A stretch of 64,000 nucleotides of DNA, from positions 392,289,601-392,353,600 of the forward strand of contig NC_090319.1 of the NCBI RefSeq assembly GCF_040869045.1, given 5' to 3'. The notes under the pieces were generated by a model that was not told the origin of the DNA, ran no database searches, and worked only from the letters and a program-made list of their open reading frames with translations. Positions 45,301 to 56,593 of the stretch are shown here, piece by piece. A program made the position numbers and the translations under genes. Position 1 is the first letter of the stretch. Each line of letters begins with the position of its first letter. The stretch comes from Eurosta solidaginis. Its lineage: Eukaryota > Arthropoda > Insecta > Diptera > Tephritidae.

Positions 45301-45886
45301 GAAGGATGGTCTATCGAGAACCATCCAATGATACCTTGATATATCACGCTCGGAGCTCAATGTAATATCCAGAACATTGCTGGATGTTTGACCAATGTAT
45401 GTAGGAACATTTCCCCTGTTGGCTATCTGCAAATTGGTTTGCAGGATGTAACAAAATAGATAGAGATTCGCCTCTCTCGTTCGTATCTGCTCCTCCCCAC
45501 GCATTGTGGTGCGCATTTGCATCTGCGCCTATGACCAACCGCCCTTTGCGCCCTTCCTCCTGTACTAGTCTTTTGCACTCCATCGGTGGAACCTCCGCAG
45601 CATGGGCCGTGTAGCAGGACGCCAGGATAAATGCCTGCTTATTCTTTTGTTCAACGGCCACCGCTACGAGATCCTCGGTGGTGTAATTAGGCAGCATATA
45701 TGAATGCAGCTCTTTCCTTACCATTACTACAGCTCGCACCCGTCCTTCCGTTTGTGCGTAGTAAACGCCAAACCCGCGCGCGCTAAGTCCAGAAACCTTT
45801 CCTCCCGATGAGAGCCACGGCTCCTGAATCAGCGCCACGTCAAACGAACCCTCCCCAAGAGTTAGGAGGAGTTCGCTCGACGCCAC
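42343..45886 (-). pseudogene. LINE ORF2: endonuclease, RT, RNase H; one 4-bp frameshift
   Basis: From 45886 the endonuclease reads FDVALIQEPWLSSGGKVSGL, LVIGADANAHHNAWGG and TNERGESL. Near 45457-45464 a tandem TAGA TAGA (plus strand) adds 4 bp and shifts the frame; the related copy at about 12465 has the motif once. The second frame (to 42343) continues with the last endonuclease motif (RPSFSDHAYISF), RT (LTAYADDVAIVISG, the catalytic YADD), a thumb region, RNase H (IHVYTDGSKIVEGVGSAVYC, then FYIDSQAAIKAI and YWVPGHMGIDGNEKADELAK) and a C-terminal CxxC..HxxxxC zinc motif (CRKCGLEEETIEHVLCSCPA). Apart from the 4-bp change all catalytic motifs are present. It would copy LINE RNA at nicked target DNA. 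Confidence 0.93.
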
Positions 45887-45903
45887 TTTACTGTGTTGGA
45901 GGT

Positions 45904-46554
45904 TTATCTGTAGGACTCGAGGCCCCCTTCAGCCCCTCGTGAATGTTGTGCCGCGTGTTCCTCTGTGCGAGTCACAGCACCATTTAGCGGTTGGTCCTCT
46001 TCTAGCACGTTCGTGGTGACGTCGGGGACCTCCACCTGTCTTTTTTCCCTTAGGCTTCTGAGGTCCTTTTCGACTTCGCCCACTTCCAGCGTGTTAGGAT
46101 TTTTATCCGCGGGACTTCTTTTCCTGAGTCGCATGTAAATTTTGCCAGTGCCAAAGGACATTTTGCCAAGCTGCGTGTACAAAATATCCTCCGCCTGCTT
46201 GTTTATTTGGAAGATGTAGAACTGACCATCCTCGGTAGGCCGAGATACAGTAAGTACCTTCCAATCCTGTGTCGGTATGTTCAGATTCTGTTTCTGCAGA
46301 AGTCGCAGTGTATCCTCCGACTTCATCACGCATGGTATCCATACCTTAACTTTTGGTACCGTGGGGATTTGCGCTTTATCCACCACCTCAAACCGCGCGT
46401 TCGTGCCTTGCCTTTGGAGGTTTGGAACGACTTCCTCCAGCCACCGCAAGCTCGCGATGTTGTCGCACGCTATCATCTTCACACCATTATACCATCCCCC
46501 CGAATCAAAGGTTGGAAGGGGCTTACTTGGTTGTTCCCGCATCATCTTAAGCAT
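45904..46554 (-). pseudogene. LINE ORF1, C-terminal part (gag-like)
   Basis: A 216-codon frame opens three bases inside the truncated 5' end, so its first methionine is probably internal. The sequence resembles DUF4780-type ORF1 proteins of insect LINEs: a globular part (VKVWIPCVMKSEDTLRLLQK, then DWKVLTVSRPTEDGQFYIFQ) followed by a charged tail. No CCHC knuckles are seen in this piece. It ends 18 bp before ORF2. The known role of the family is RNA binding. Complete copies should have the acidic N-terminus seen at 8973. Confidence 0.75.
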
Positions 46555-47172
46555 TAAGACTGCTAATACGCTACAAAAAATATCAAACGACGCGTCTAGA
46601 CATCAGGATTAATAATCCGAAGGCGGAAAATAAAAATTGTAACGCGTTCAAAAGATATTAATGAAAAACGGAAAAAAGACCCGCGGGTACCTCCGAAACC
46701 GGGGGTCGGATCCATAGTATTTTTGCGCAGAACACCTTTCTGCATTGGCGGCCTTCGGCCGCGATTATAAAAAATAACCCTGGGCTACGCCATGCCAAGT
46801 CCGGGTGTGTGGTATAACCGTGGCTACCGCCACGGTGATGCACAATTTTTTTTGTGGGTACGAACACAACAACAACCACATGGAAATCGCCAACTTCAAC
46901 TGCAAATATCTCCGGACAGAGATAAAATTTTTCTTTTCCGCCTTCGGATTATTGTTCACTCGATATTTTTGGTAGCGTATTAGCAGTCGACCCCTCAACT
47001 AGACTATTACCAAAAATCGTTCCGAGTTAAAAACATCAAAAAAGTGCAGTGAATTAATGTTTTTGTGAAAAATAGAAGAATGAGTGCAAATATGAAAAAG
47101 TTAAGCGGCGCAGCAAACAAAAACCGTGCATCCGAGAAAGTGCACAAAGACAAAGATTTATGCCCCCATTAC

Positions 47173-47513
47173 TGATACTTAGCATAGACTTGACTTGACT
47201 TGGCGTAAACTTGGCAACTTAGCCACGATTATACTCTACTTGGCGCATACAATCTGGCATCATAATCAGCGGTGAAATTTATTTTTAAATAAATGTCAAT
47301 TTGTATGACAAATGTCAAAATGAAATGGAAACATACAAATGGCATCTCATAATGTAAACGTCACTTAGAACTTACATAGAAAATCAAAATTCAACAGACT
47401 TCTAAGTCAAGTTAAGTGTTGCTAAGTTTTGAGTAATCAGTAACATGCAATGTTCATTTAACAGAACTCTAAGTGACAGTTCTCAAGCCAAGTCAAGTCT
47501 ATGCTAAGTATCA
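47173..47513. mobile_element. MITE with about 30-bp inverted repeats and TA flanks
   Basis: CTGATACTTAGCATAGACTT and its inverse bound the element. TA lies on both sides, as in Tc1/mariner-type insertion, though TTA/TAT readings remain possible. It has no coding capacity and lies in the hAT element upstream of its transposase. Confidence 0.75.
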
Positions 47514-48025
47514 GTATTTACTGATTTACTGTCGAAAATCCCTAAACTTGGTTGTTTTTTTCAAACTCCTCGAAAAGAAAATGACTCCGTTGTTGATCAT
47601 AACCAAAAAGGTAAAAATGCATAAGTCAATTGATCGACAGCTAGGTTAGCCCAGGTAGATTCTGGGCCAGAAAGCCAGATTTTGTTACCTGGGAGGCACC
47701 CTAAATTGTCACTTTAGTTTCAGTACGAAAAATTTTCACTATAAAAAGGGTTTTTCAGATTCAAATGATGAACTGCAATTTAATGATATTGCGAAATCTG
47801 TGCTACCTAATAATGAGGGTTTAAGATCAGATAATTTTGAAGGTTAGAATATGGAAAAAAATGTGGTACCTATATAATAGTTTTAATTATATGTTTTATA
47901 CATTCTAGGTCAAAGTCTCGAAAGTGGAGAAGTCACATCAAATCCTCCTACATGTGACATACCTATTCAGGAAAATAAAGATTTGAATTCCCCACAAGTG
48001 GAGAAGTGGACTGGATCAACTGATT

Positions 48026-50033
48026 TTGAGCGATGATCCCGCCAAATGGACAATTAATGATGCAAATCGTTATCATATAGCAATACATGGATGCAAACAG
48101 AATTCTGAAGCTGATTTCAGTCTATCCGAACGAATCTATCTTGATGGAAGCGTAAGATACCTATCAAAAAATCTCTTTCATAGAAATCTTCAAAATGGAG
48201 AGACAAGTCTTCGCACTTGGCTTATTTATTCTGCTAGCAAAGGAAGTGTGTTTTGTTTACCATGCCTTTTGTTCGATCCTGCTTCTTATTTCAGCTGCAA
48301 AATGGGATTCAATGATTGGAAAAATTCGCCTCAATGGGTAAAAGAGCATGAAAATTCTCCAAGCCACAAAAACAACGTAATGAAACTGAAACAAAGGAGT
48401 CATCAGGAATCAAGGATTGATAAAACGCTCGTTATTCAATTGAATGAAAAAATAGATTACTGGAGGAAAGTTTTAAACCGAGTTGTTTCTGTAACGAAAG
48501 CTTTAGCATCCCGTGGACTTCCATTCAGGGGCAGTGACGAAAAACTGGGATCTCCAAATAATGGGAATTATTTGATGTTTCTGGAAGTTGTTGCAGAATA
48601 TGACCCCTTCTTGGCTGAACACATAAAAAAATTTGGCAACAAAGGAAGTGGCAGCACAAGTTATTTATCCAAAACGATTTGTGAGGAGTTCATAAGTTTG
48701 ATGGCGAAAAAAGTGATATCTACCATTTCAGAGGAGATAAAAGCAGCAAAATATTTTTCTATCGTAGTAGATTCGACCCCTGATATTTCCCACGTTGACC
48801 AGCTATCGTTCGTTTTTAAATATGTCCAGCAAAATTGTGTCCCCGTTGAACGATTTCTAAAATTCATGGAGAACACGGGGCACAAGGCTATAGAATTAGC
48901 TGATGCTATTTTAAAAACTCTGACTGACCTCGGACTAGACATTGCTGACTGTCGCAGTCAATCATACGATAACGCGAAAAACATGTCTGGAGTTTATAAT
49001 GGTCTTCAAGCTCGGATAAAAGCATCAAATCCTGCAGCAGAATACGTACCTTGCGCTGCTCATTCGCTCAATTTAGTGGGTGTACATGCAGTGGAGAATT
49101 GTCCAGAAGCAGCGGCATTTTTTTTTTTTTTTTTCAATTCAAAACTTGTACAACTTTTTTACTGCATCAACGAAACGTTGGGAGCATCTGCAATCAGCTG
49201 CCTCAAAACCCATCACTTTGAAATCATTATCTACAACTAGATGGTCAGCTCGAAACGACGCAGTTAAAATTCTGAATGATAATTATGTCAAAATTATTGA
49301 AGTTTTGATAGCGATTGAAGAAGATTTGACAGAAAAAGCAATTTGACGGCAAGAAGTGAAGAGCATTCGAATTCAATTGGAGAAGCTTGAGACTTCATTT
49401 CTACTATTTTGTGGCACTTTTATGGCATGCAGAGAGTCAAAAATTACAAGCTGTTGAATGCAGTATTGCCGAAATCATTGAACATTACAAGGGACTGCAA
49501 AGATTGTCTCTGACTGTCGGGATGAATTTGATGAATACGAGAAATGAGCCCTCGAGTTATCAGAAGATTCAGAGTACCATTCCAGTAAGACACGAAAACG
49601 GAAACGTAAATTGAGAACAGATGAATCGGTTCGTGGAGAAGTGACACTGTGCGGAAGAGAAAATTTCAGAGTAAATATCTTCAATGTTATTCTAGATAAT
49701 TTGACTGGGGAATTAGAAGAAAGGCGCAAGACATACGATAAAATCAACACAAAATGTATAATTATCCTCAAGGCGAGCGAATTGTCTTCTAACGAAGAAA
49801 TCAGAATGGAACCGACAACTGATGACGAATTCGTCCATTTTTTTGCTTATTGCAAAGCAAATAATATTAAGACGAAATCTCCACTGAATGTTATGAAGGT
49901 TATTCGGTCCGATGATTTGAACACAATTTTTCCGAACGTTGACATCGCATATCGCATGTTTGCTACCATGGCAGTGACTAATTGCAGCGCCAAAAGGTTT
50001 TTCTTATTTGAAAAGGATAAAAAATTACCTTAG
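48026..50033 (+). pseudogene. hAT transposase (ZMYM/DUF4371-like), frameshifted
   Basis: The first frame (48026-49125) has a TTF-type zinc-finger region (RTWLIYSASKGSVFCLPCLL, then WVKEHENSPSHKNNV), a DUF4371-like segment, and catalytic-core motifs (KYFSIVVDSTPDISHVDQLS, then DCRSQSYDNAKNMSGVYNG). A run of 17 T at 49119 shifts the frame; YNFFTASTKRWEHL and TTRWSARNDAV continue in the next. Two stops follow near 49345 and 49455. The last frame (49611-50033) ends with FPNVDIAYRMFATMAVTNCS and AKRFF, the C-terminal hAT dimerisation region. A likely 5' exon lies near 47755-47843 with a GT...AG intron. The protein cannot be made intact. The core looks like the human ZMYM1-type domesticated relatives. 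Confidence 0.88.
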
Positions 50034-50442
50034 CTCCAAAATGACTGAAGATCGACTCAACAGTTTAGCACTGCTTTGTATTGAATCCGATATTCTTCTC
50101 TCTTTGAATTTTGAACATTAGATTACAGATTTTGCCTCCCAGAAAGTAAGACGCAAGTGTTTTTGAATAATCTTTTCCATATGTCTGTGTTATTAGTTTT
50201 CTGACAATCGATAAGTTTCTAGAAACTAAAAATATTTTGTGATACGCTTCACTATAAATAAAAATGAAATAAATATTCTTTCTAAGAAAACTCGATTCAA
50301 ATTTTTTCAATCCGTAAAATATATCAGTAATGAAATGTCACCACACGAAGGCAAGTAGGGTTTTTTTTTTGGAAATATTGGGGCGCGGCTTGATTTGTTT
50401 GCCCAGGGCGCTTCTAGAGGTAAATCCGCCCCTAAAAATTAC

Positions 50443-51276
50443 TAAGGACGTTTGGCGATATAATTAGAATTTGATCCCATGAAATAAACAAAATATGACA
50501 ATACTGTCATTCAAAAGATGCGACGAAAGGTCAAGTGAATATATCTATAGGCATCAATGGACCACAAGGTAGGTATGATGCTGAAGTTTCAAAAAATGCA
50601 GTTAACTCAGTTTTGATCAAATAGGCGCTTAGGATAAGTGGCCACCCTCGTATGGTATGACAGTGTGCTGGCTTTCATACCGAAAGCCCCAGGAAAAGGA
50701 CATCAAAATATATATATACAAACACTGCAACACTGCAAAATGATTGACAAATATGTAAGAATAACAATGCATGTAAGCTATTGAAAGAGGTCCTCATAAA
50801 ACTTGCGGTCGTTCTCCCTTCAAAGTAACACAACATACGTTTTAAGTCTTTTATTTTACCTTCGTCGAGTTTTTAAACGGTTTTATTTCGGTTTTAAAAC
50901 AGATAATTGTTGTTCAATGAAGCTGTCCGGTGTATTTTGATTTATCCGTCGGAGGCATTCTTGTTTAACGTTTTCATGAATTAACTCGACTTCACCATGC
51001 GAAAGCTTATAGCTGATTTGATATAAACTTGCCATATTATACTCAATATATGTATTTTATTTTAGAAAATGGAATGGATTTAAAATATCGTCGGTATACT
51101 GCCAAAGAAACGAATGTGCATATTTGATGTGTTGGGAAAACGCTAAGACATGGTTAAAAAAAAAGATTTAATGAACAGAGATTTAATTTTGTATTGTGGA
51201 TAATAAAATATAAACGTTTTTCAGTGTTTTTTACAATTTTTATTTAATTTAATTTGTTCCAATGTTCACAAATTAC
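50443..51276. other. Non-coding, nothing recognised
   Basis: AT-rich interval between two hAT elements. A purine/pyrimidine-mixed phrase ggctttcataccgaaagcc at about 50675 could form a small hairpin. No gene is supported. Confidence 0.45.
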
Positions 51277-51284
51277 GTACAAAC

Positions 51285-52391
51285 CAGTGATGGTACATCA
51301 TTTTTTGGAAAGTCCCTACTTGACGACAAAAAAATCCCCATTTTCCCTACGCTCTTTAAATTTTCCCCTACGAAATTCCCTACTATTTTTTTCAGTTATT
51401 TCCGAAAACAAACCCAAAAATGTTTGATTAAAAATGCAATGGTCTAATGTTTGGAACATTTATTATAAAGATAAATAATATATATACAAACAAAATATTG
51501 CGTTTTATGTATGCGCATGTACAGACATAGAAATAATAAGTGAAATCATTTCTTTTAGACTAGCATAGATACAGGTTTTTTTTATAATTTCAGAATCCGG
51601 CACTATTTCTTTTAAAAGAGGAATAAGGTGATCCACCACTGTCAATGCTACGTTGTGTTCAGCAAAAAACATACTAAGTCGTATTTCAAAATTCTTTTTC
51701 TTTTTCCCTTTCTCTATTCAAGGTTTTTTTTTAATTATTCAACTTGCTTTGTTTGGCTATAGCCTTTACATTATTCTGGTGCGATTTCGTTTCGGCGTGT
51801 CTCAACAAATCGGACTTGCCGCAATTTAAAATTTTGTTGCAGGCAACACATTTGCCAGCCACAGCTTCTAACCAACCCTTAAACTTCTCGTCTTCGTGCC
51901 ACTTATTGGTAAACCTTTGCTTGCGATAATTTTTGCTCTTTTCAAAACTTTGTTTGATTCTTCTGAAGAACTCATTTCTGTTCAAAATTAATATGGCCAA
52001 TAAATACCAATACTTTTAATTTTTCTTTAAATGTACCTTTATAAATCAGCAGCGAAAGGCGCCAAACGAATTATAGGAATTGGACGTTTGCTTGAAAAAA
52101 TTGTGTTTTCATTGAATCAGCTGATCACAGTGTTGCCAATAATAGGAGTTGTTATTATAATGCCACTTAACCATATTTTTTAATATAAAGTTGCCAAATG
52201 AACGTATTTGTGTTTCGGGCCAAACAAATTTAATATGTAAACACACAAATATATTTTCACATTTTGCTTTACTTTGTCGAAAAATCGCTACATTTACCGA
52301 ATATATAAAAATCTGTCTTTTATTCCCCACGGTAATTTTTTCCGACTAAAACCCCACGAATAGGGAATTTTCCCTACGTGTACCAACACTG
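51285..52391 (-). mobile_element. Internally deleted hAT with BED finger (1107 bp)
   Basis: The left end CAGTGATGGTACA and the inverse of the right end (CAGTGTTGGTACACGTAGGG) match at 12 of 13 positions. The flanks gtacaaac (51277-51284) and gtgcaaac (52392-52399) form an 8-bp duplication with one mismatch. The left and right subterminal regions both contain gggaaaattcccta-like phrases. Confidence 0.9.
51540..52000 (-). pseudogene. hAT transposase N-terminus with BED-type zinc finger
   Basis: A minus-strand frame of 89 codons (52000-51731) encodes a BED-like finger: KWHEDEKFKGWLEAVAGKCV, then ACNKILNCGKSDLLRHAETK and SHQNN, with the CxxC..H..H ligands in place. BED fingers bind the transposon ends. 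Downstream, after a frame change, the sequence encodes MFFAEHNVALTVVDHLIPLL and KEIVPDSE, the start of the hAT core, then stops where the element is deleted. The hAT fragment at 6439 continues from this point in a related family. The first methionine at 52000 is plausible. Confidence 0.8.
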
Positions 52392-52524
52392 GTGCAAACA
52401 GCTGATTTCGAAAAATCATTCGCTCCTCCTCCCTTCGTTTCGATTCCGACGTAATGCCAAAGCAAAGAGGATAGATAAAACGGGAACGTAATCGAAATGC
52501 AGAATAGGGGTGGTCGTATTCGAT

Positions 52525-52935
52525 TGTTAAGGGCCAATTAATGGCGACTTATAACAATAAAACCATAACCAGATAAAACAGCTGATCGAACCTACCTTAT
52601 GAAAATCAATGTAATCGATTAATGGTGCCATACCATAACGCTAACGCCATAACCATACCATAGCCAACCAATTGGTTTTTGGTTCCTCGCCATATCCATA
52701 ACCTAAAAATATTTTTTTGTGAATTTAATAACTTTTTGTAGATTTTATTCATTGTTTTGGATACTTTATGACTAAGAGACTTATTTTTGTGGAATCTGTT
52801 TGTACTTTTTTTGTGTTTTCTTCATTTTTATGAAATTTTCACGATTTTGAGGTTAAGGCATCATTAATCGATCACATTGGAGATGGTTATGGATATGGGG
52901 ATGGTTACAACTATGGCGTTGGGGTTAAGGAATTT
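52525..52935. repeat. Degenerate CCATAAC-rich inverted repeat
   Basis: AATGTAATCGATTAATGGTG at about 52608 returns inverted at about 52860-52880. Both sides continue into ccataacgctaacgccataa and its complement. It is likely a MITE; edges are not defined. Confidence 0.6.
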
Positions 52936-53107
52936 TAATTTTCATATTACAGTTTTTAATTGCGAAAAATGTTAGAAAAGTTACCAACCAGTGGGAAAAA
53001 TAATTTCACTTGCAAAGTGTGCCAACACCCTTAGCCAAAGCAAATGTTAAATTCTTTTTCTTATGATTTGCTTGCAACAAAATTTGGGAGTTGGCTACTT
53101 TTCAATA

Positions 53108-54648
53108 TGGTAGAGTGCATTAAACATTTTCACAAGTACCTCTACGGCCAGCGATTCCGCGTCAGGACAGATCACGCAGCGTTGAAATGGCTCTTACAGT
53201 TCCGTAATCCAGAAGGACAATTGGCACGGTGGATCGAGCAACTACAAAGCTATGACTTCTCCATTGAGCATCGAAAAGGTAGTACCCATGGAAATGCTGA
53301 TGCAATGTCACGAAGACCATGTAGTTTGGAATGCAAGCACTGTTCAATGTACATGACAGATGAATGGGACAAGGAACAACTAAGGAAGTGTCAGCTAGAA
53401 GATATAGATCTGTTACATATTATGAAAGGGTTCAAACGAAACGAAAGACCAAATAGAGAGGAGATGTCAGCAGAGAGTCCCCTTGCGAAGTCATATTGGG
53501 CACAGTGGAACAGTTTAGAGCGGATATCTGGTTTCTTGCATCGAGTATGGGAGAGTGGGGATGGTCAAAGTAAGAGAAAACTGATAGTTGTTCCCAGAAA
53601 GAGGATTCTTGACTTGCTCAGCGAGCTGCATAATGGTCCAAGTGGAGGTCATCTGGGAATGATGAAAACGCTCGAGAAGATTAAACAGAGATTCTATTGG
53701 GTTGGTTGCCGGCAGTCGGTCACTGAGTGGATTGCGAACTGCGAGGTTTGCAGCAGAGCGAAAGGGCCCAAAACCCGAAGTCAAGGCCAGATGAAGCAAT
53801 ATAACTCAGGTGCGCCATTTGAAAGCATCGCTATGCATGCCGCAGGTCCATTTCCTACTAGCAATTGAGGAAACAAATATGTACTGGTGGTTATAGATTA
53901 TTTCAGCAAATGGCCAGAGGTATACCCAATCCCAAATCAAGAAGCGGAAACAGTAGCAGAAGTGTTTATAAACAATTGGGTTGCAAGGTATGGTGTATCA
54001 ATGGAGTTCCCGGAAATTTGTAAATCATTGGGCATTCGAAAAACACGGACAACTGCATTGCATCCTCAGTCCGATGGTATGGTGGAACGTTTCAATAGAA
54101 CATTGGAGGAGCATTTAAGGAAAGTAGTAGACAAGTACCATAAAGAGTGGAATATACACATATCATTATTTTTGATGGCTTACTGATCGGCAGTGCATGA
54201 GAAAACGGGCCAAACTCCCGCAACGGTAATTTTTGGCAATGACCTTCGGCAACCAGCTGATTTGAAGTTAGGAATAGATGCCGCTGGGGAGAGAAATATC
54301 AAGAAATCCACTGTTGTCTTGGAAGAAGAGCTGAGAGAGTTACACGATCTGGTAAGGCAACGAGCAAAGATTATGAGTGACAAGATGAAAGCCAGATACG
54401 ATAAAGCAATTAATTCGGAAGGGTTTCCGAATTTGGTGCTGTTATACAACCCACAACGAAAAAAAGGTTTGTCCCCGAAATTGCAGTGTAATTGGGAAGG
54501 CCCATACAAAGTTGTAAAACGGATGAACGATGTAGTGTACCGCATACAAACCATTGGCAAACCACGAACCAAAATGAAAGTGGTTCACTTGGAAAGGCTG
54601 GCAGCGTTTAGATTGAGAGATTTGTCTGATCGGGACGATCAGATTTAG
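53108..54648 (+). pseudogene. pol: Ty3 pol: RNase H end and integrase, disrupted
   Basis: RNase H ends with TDHAALKWLLQFRNPEGQLA and the ARWIEQLQSYDFSIEHRKGS block. Integrase has a zinc-binding HHCC region (LHNGPSGGHLGMMKTLEKIK, then WIANCEVCSRA) and a core beginning VLVVIDYFSKWPEVYP with the first aspartate. The stretch that should hold the second catalytic aspartate is deleted between YGVSME and FPEICKSLGI. The glutamate region (HPQSDGMVERFNRTLEEHL) is intact. TGA stops occur at about 53866 and 54184. The C-terminus has the typical GPYKVVKR motif (about 54500). Inactive. Confidence 0.92.
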
Positions 54649-54659
54649 GTAAAGGGCAG

Positions 54660-55205
54660 TGTAACGAATATTAGTGACACGAAGTGATACTCACATCACT
54701 AGTCTGATGCTAAGTAAATGAAGCCACAACAACAATAAAGCAGGCAGTCACTTGTATCTACTTAAACGAACCAATCATTATGTCTACACATATGTACGTA
54801 CACGCAGCGGAGAAGAGACGCACAAACACATGCATATAGCTTATCTGAGATGCTCCCAAAAGTTGGCAATTATCTGTGGAAGTGTCACTCACATATGCAC
54901 GCGCATATGAGAAGCTATACACGTGCATCTGTAGTTATAATTGTATGGCAGTAACTAAATAAATTCTGGAAACGCCTAGAAGTACGGAACGAGGAAATCG
55001 AAGGGTATGAAAGAGCGTAATCTGAGCAATTAGCAATCAGTTTGATTTAAGCAAGCTATCAGTTGCGAAGTATAAGTGTTATTTGAAGTACTTTAATAAA
55101 GGCCATTTTGCATTATTGAATAGTGGAGTTATTAATTTAACAGTTTAGTGATTCGAACGTTAGTAGAAGGTTGCAAATAAGAGGAATTCTAGTAAATTCA
55201 TAACA
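54660..55205 (+). repeat. 3' LTR of Ty3 copy 3 (546 bp)
   Basis: TGTAACGAATATTAGTGACA to AAATTCATAACA. The purine tract aggtaaagggcag lies immediately before it. It shares taataaaggccattttgcat with copy 1's LTR on the opposite strand. Confidence 0.9.
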
Positions 55206-56070
55206 ATACGTAACACCATAAAAACATGATTTATTGCTATTATTTTTATACTACACCGATGTATTCAGAAATACTCGGAATGAATTTATTCTGAAATTTG
55301 TATTTGTCTGCATAATGTTTTTATAGTAAAGTGAATTAATTTTTAATGAAAAATGGAGAGGAAAAACATAACAAATTCATCAAACTATTATAAAAATATT
55401 CTTTGACAGAAAATTAGCCACCCCCTTCAGTGCCCTAGAAATTAGCCGGAGAATTTAACCATATAATATGACAAAACTTGAATTGCATTCTCTCGAAAAC
55501 CCTAAATTTTGAGTTAATCTCTTTACAATAAGACGAGTGAAATATATTTCTATGATTCTTTTATTTTTCCATCAAAAACACAAATTTTATAAAACTGGTA
55601 ATGGCTACTGCCTAGAAGTATTAACTTAGGAATTACACAGGCAACCAATCTTAGACCACGTCTAAAGACCCAGGTCTATTTGGCGTCAGTTGTAATTCAA
55701 AACAAAAAAATGCAGTAATTTTTTCTCTTTTATACACTTCATGAAATATTTATATGAACGGAGACTTTTACAATTATCACCGGGCTTCCATGCGTTTCAT
55801 TTATGGGCTCATAAAATTGCCAAATTTCACTGCTTTTTTTACTATAATTTGCTCTCATCTTTTCTCGGTATTAAAACGGATTTTTAATAAATTAATACAA
55901 GCAAATTTTCGCAGCCAACCAGATCAAAACGTCGTTTATAAAAATATCAATTCAAAATAAAAAAGCAAAATAGCTAAAAGTAAACACAACCAAGTGAAGA
56001 AATATCGCTTCATGAAGAAATATCGCTATTGGCGAAATGCTGCCAAAATGCCAATCACTGATATATTTGG
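55206..56070. other. Non-coding AT-rich interval
   Basis: No gene, RNA or terminal repeat is recognised. A short plus-strand frame at 55754-55960 has no known motif. Confidence 0.45.
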
Positions 56071-56593
56071 ATAGCTAGTAGTGATGAACGATATTTCACT
56101 ATCGGTGATTGCATCGCCGCTATCACTGTTAAGGCCTCCTGCGATTTACAACGAAATTGACCGAATTTTTGTATGTGAGCGTGTCGGGTATTTGACGCTT
56201 GCCCCGCGACTATCAAATAAAAAGCCATCAATCAACATTTGCATTGAGAAACCGTAACGTTCGGACGTGAATACGTCGTCATCGGATGATGATTTTTTTT
56301 ACTTGCAACTACAGCAGTTTTATTAAATAATAAAAAAATTTATAAAAATTGTATTAAATAATAACAAAAACTTTACATTCCATAAAGCTGGTAAACATTG
56401 ATAATTTTCAATAAATTTTAATATGAATTGCTGTTCTTCCGCGCACTTGTTCATTTTGAATGTCGACACAAACTAAATACAACACTGCTGTTTTGTCAAT
56501 CACACCCCGCGACTGTCAAATAAGCAAGCGTCAAATGAAAAAATCAAAAATTTTTGATTTTCATCAACGTGTATCCGACAACAAATACGTGTG

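Larger units (their letters stand above)
42240..46557 (-). mobile_element. LINE with RNase H, 5'-truncated (4318 bp)
   Basis: Minus-strand non-LTR element: partial ORF1, then ORF2 with endonuclease, RT and RNase H, then a 3' UTR ending in CTACCTACC-like units rather than poly(A). Flanked by an 8-bp duplication GACTGCTA (42232-42239 and 46558-46565). The 5' end falls inside ORF1: the N-terminal part survives only in the relative at 8605-8973. RNase H plus Jockey-group motifs place it in the R1/LOA/I/Jockey assemblage; the exact clade is not decided. Confidence 0.93.
42209..47011. mobile_element. Foldback-type MITE (477 bp) split by a LINE
   Basis: GGTAATAGTCTAGTTGAGGG begins a 31-bp perfect inverted repeat at 42209-42239 and 46981-47011. 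With the LINE and one target copy removed, the arms extend to about 85 bp (ctgctaatacgctac through ccgaaggcgg). The flanks aagaatcg (42201-42208) and aaaaatcg (47012-47019) are an 8-bp duplication with one mismatch. Confidence 0.88.
41180..50434 (+). mobile_element. hAT transposon with nested MITE and LINE
   Basis: The left end CAGGAGCGGATTTAC and the inverse of the right end (TAGGGGCGGATTTAC) match. A perfect 8-bp duplication AAAATTAC lies at 41172-41179 and 50435-50442. It encodes a hAT transposase relative at 48026-50033 and has been enlarged by a MITE (42209-47011) that itself contains a LINE (42240-46557), by a further MITE (47173-47513), and perhaps another at 41598-42020. Confidence 0.93.
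53108..55205 (+). mobile_element. Ty3/gypsy retrotransposon copy 3, 5'-truncated, plus strand
   Basis: It starts abruptly at about 53108 inside RNase H (gtagagtgcattaaacattt, identical to the minus strand of about 85-105). It runs through integrase to a 3' LTR (54660-55205). It belongs to the same family as copy 1 and complements it, because copy 1 leaves the window where this one begins. Confidence 0.92.

Noticed and set aside
42240..46557. LINE-like element with its own terminal inverted repeats (a novel hybrid class)
   Set aside because: The GACTGCTA duplication and continuous MITE arms show that the LINE inserted into a pre-existing foldback element.
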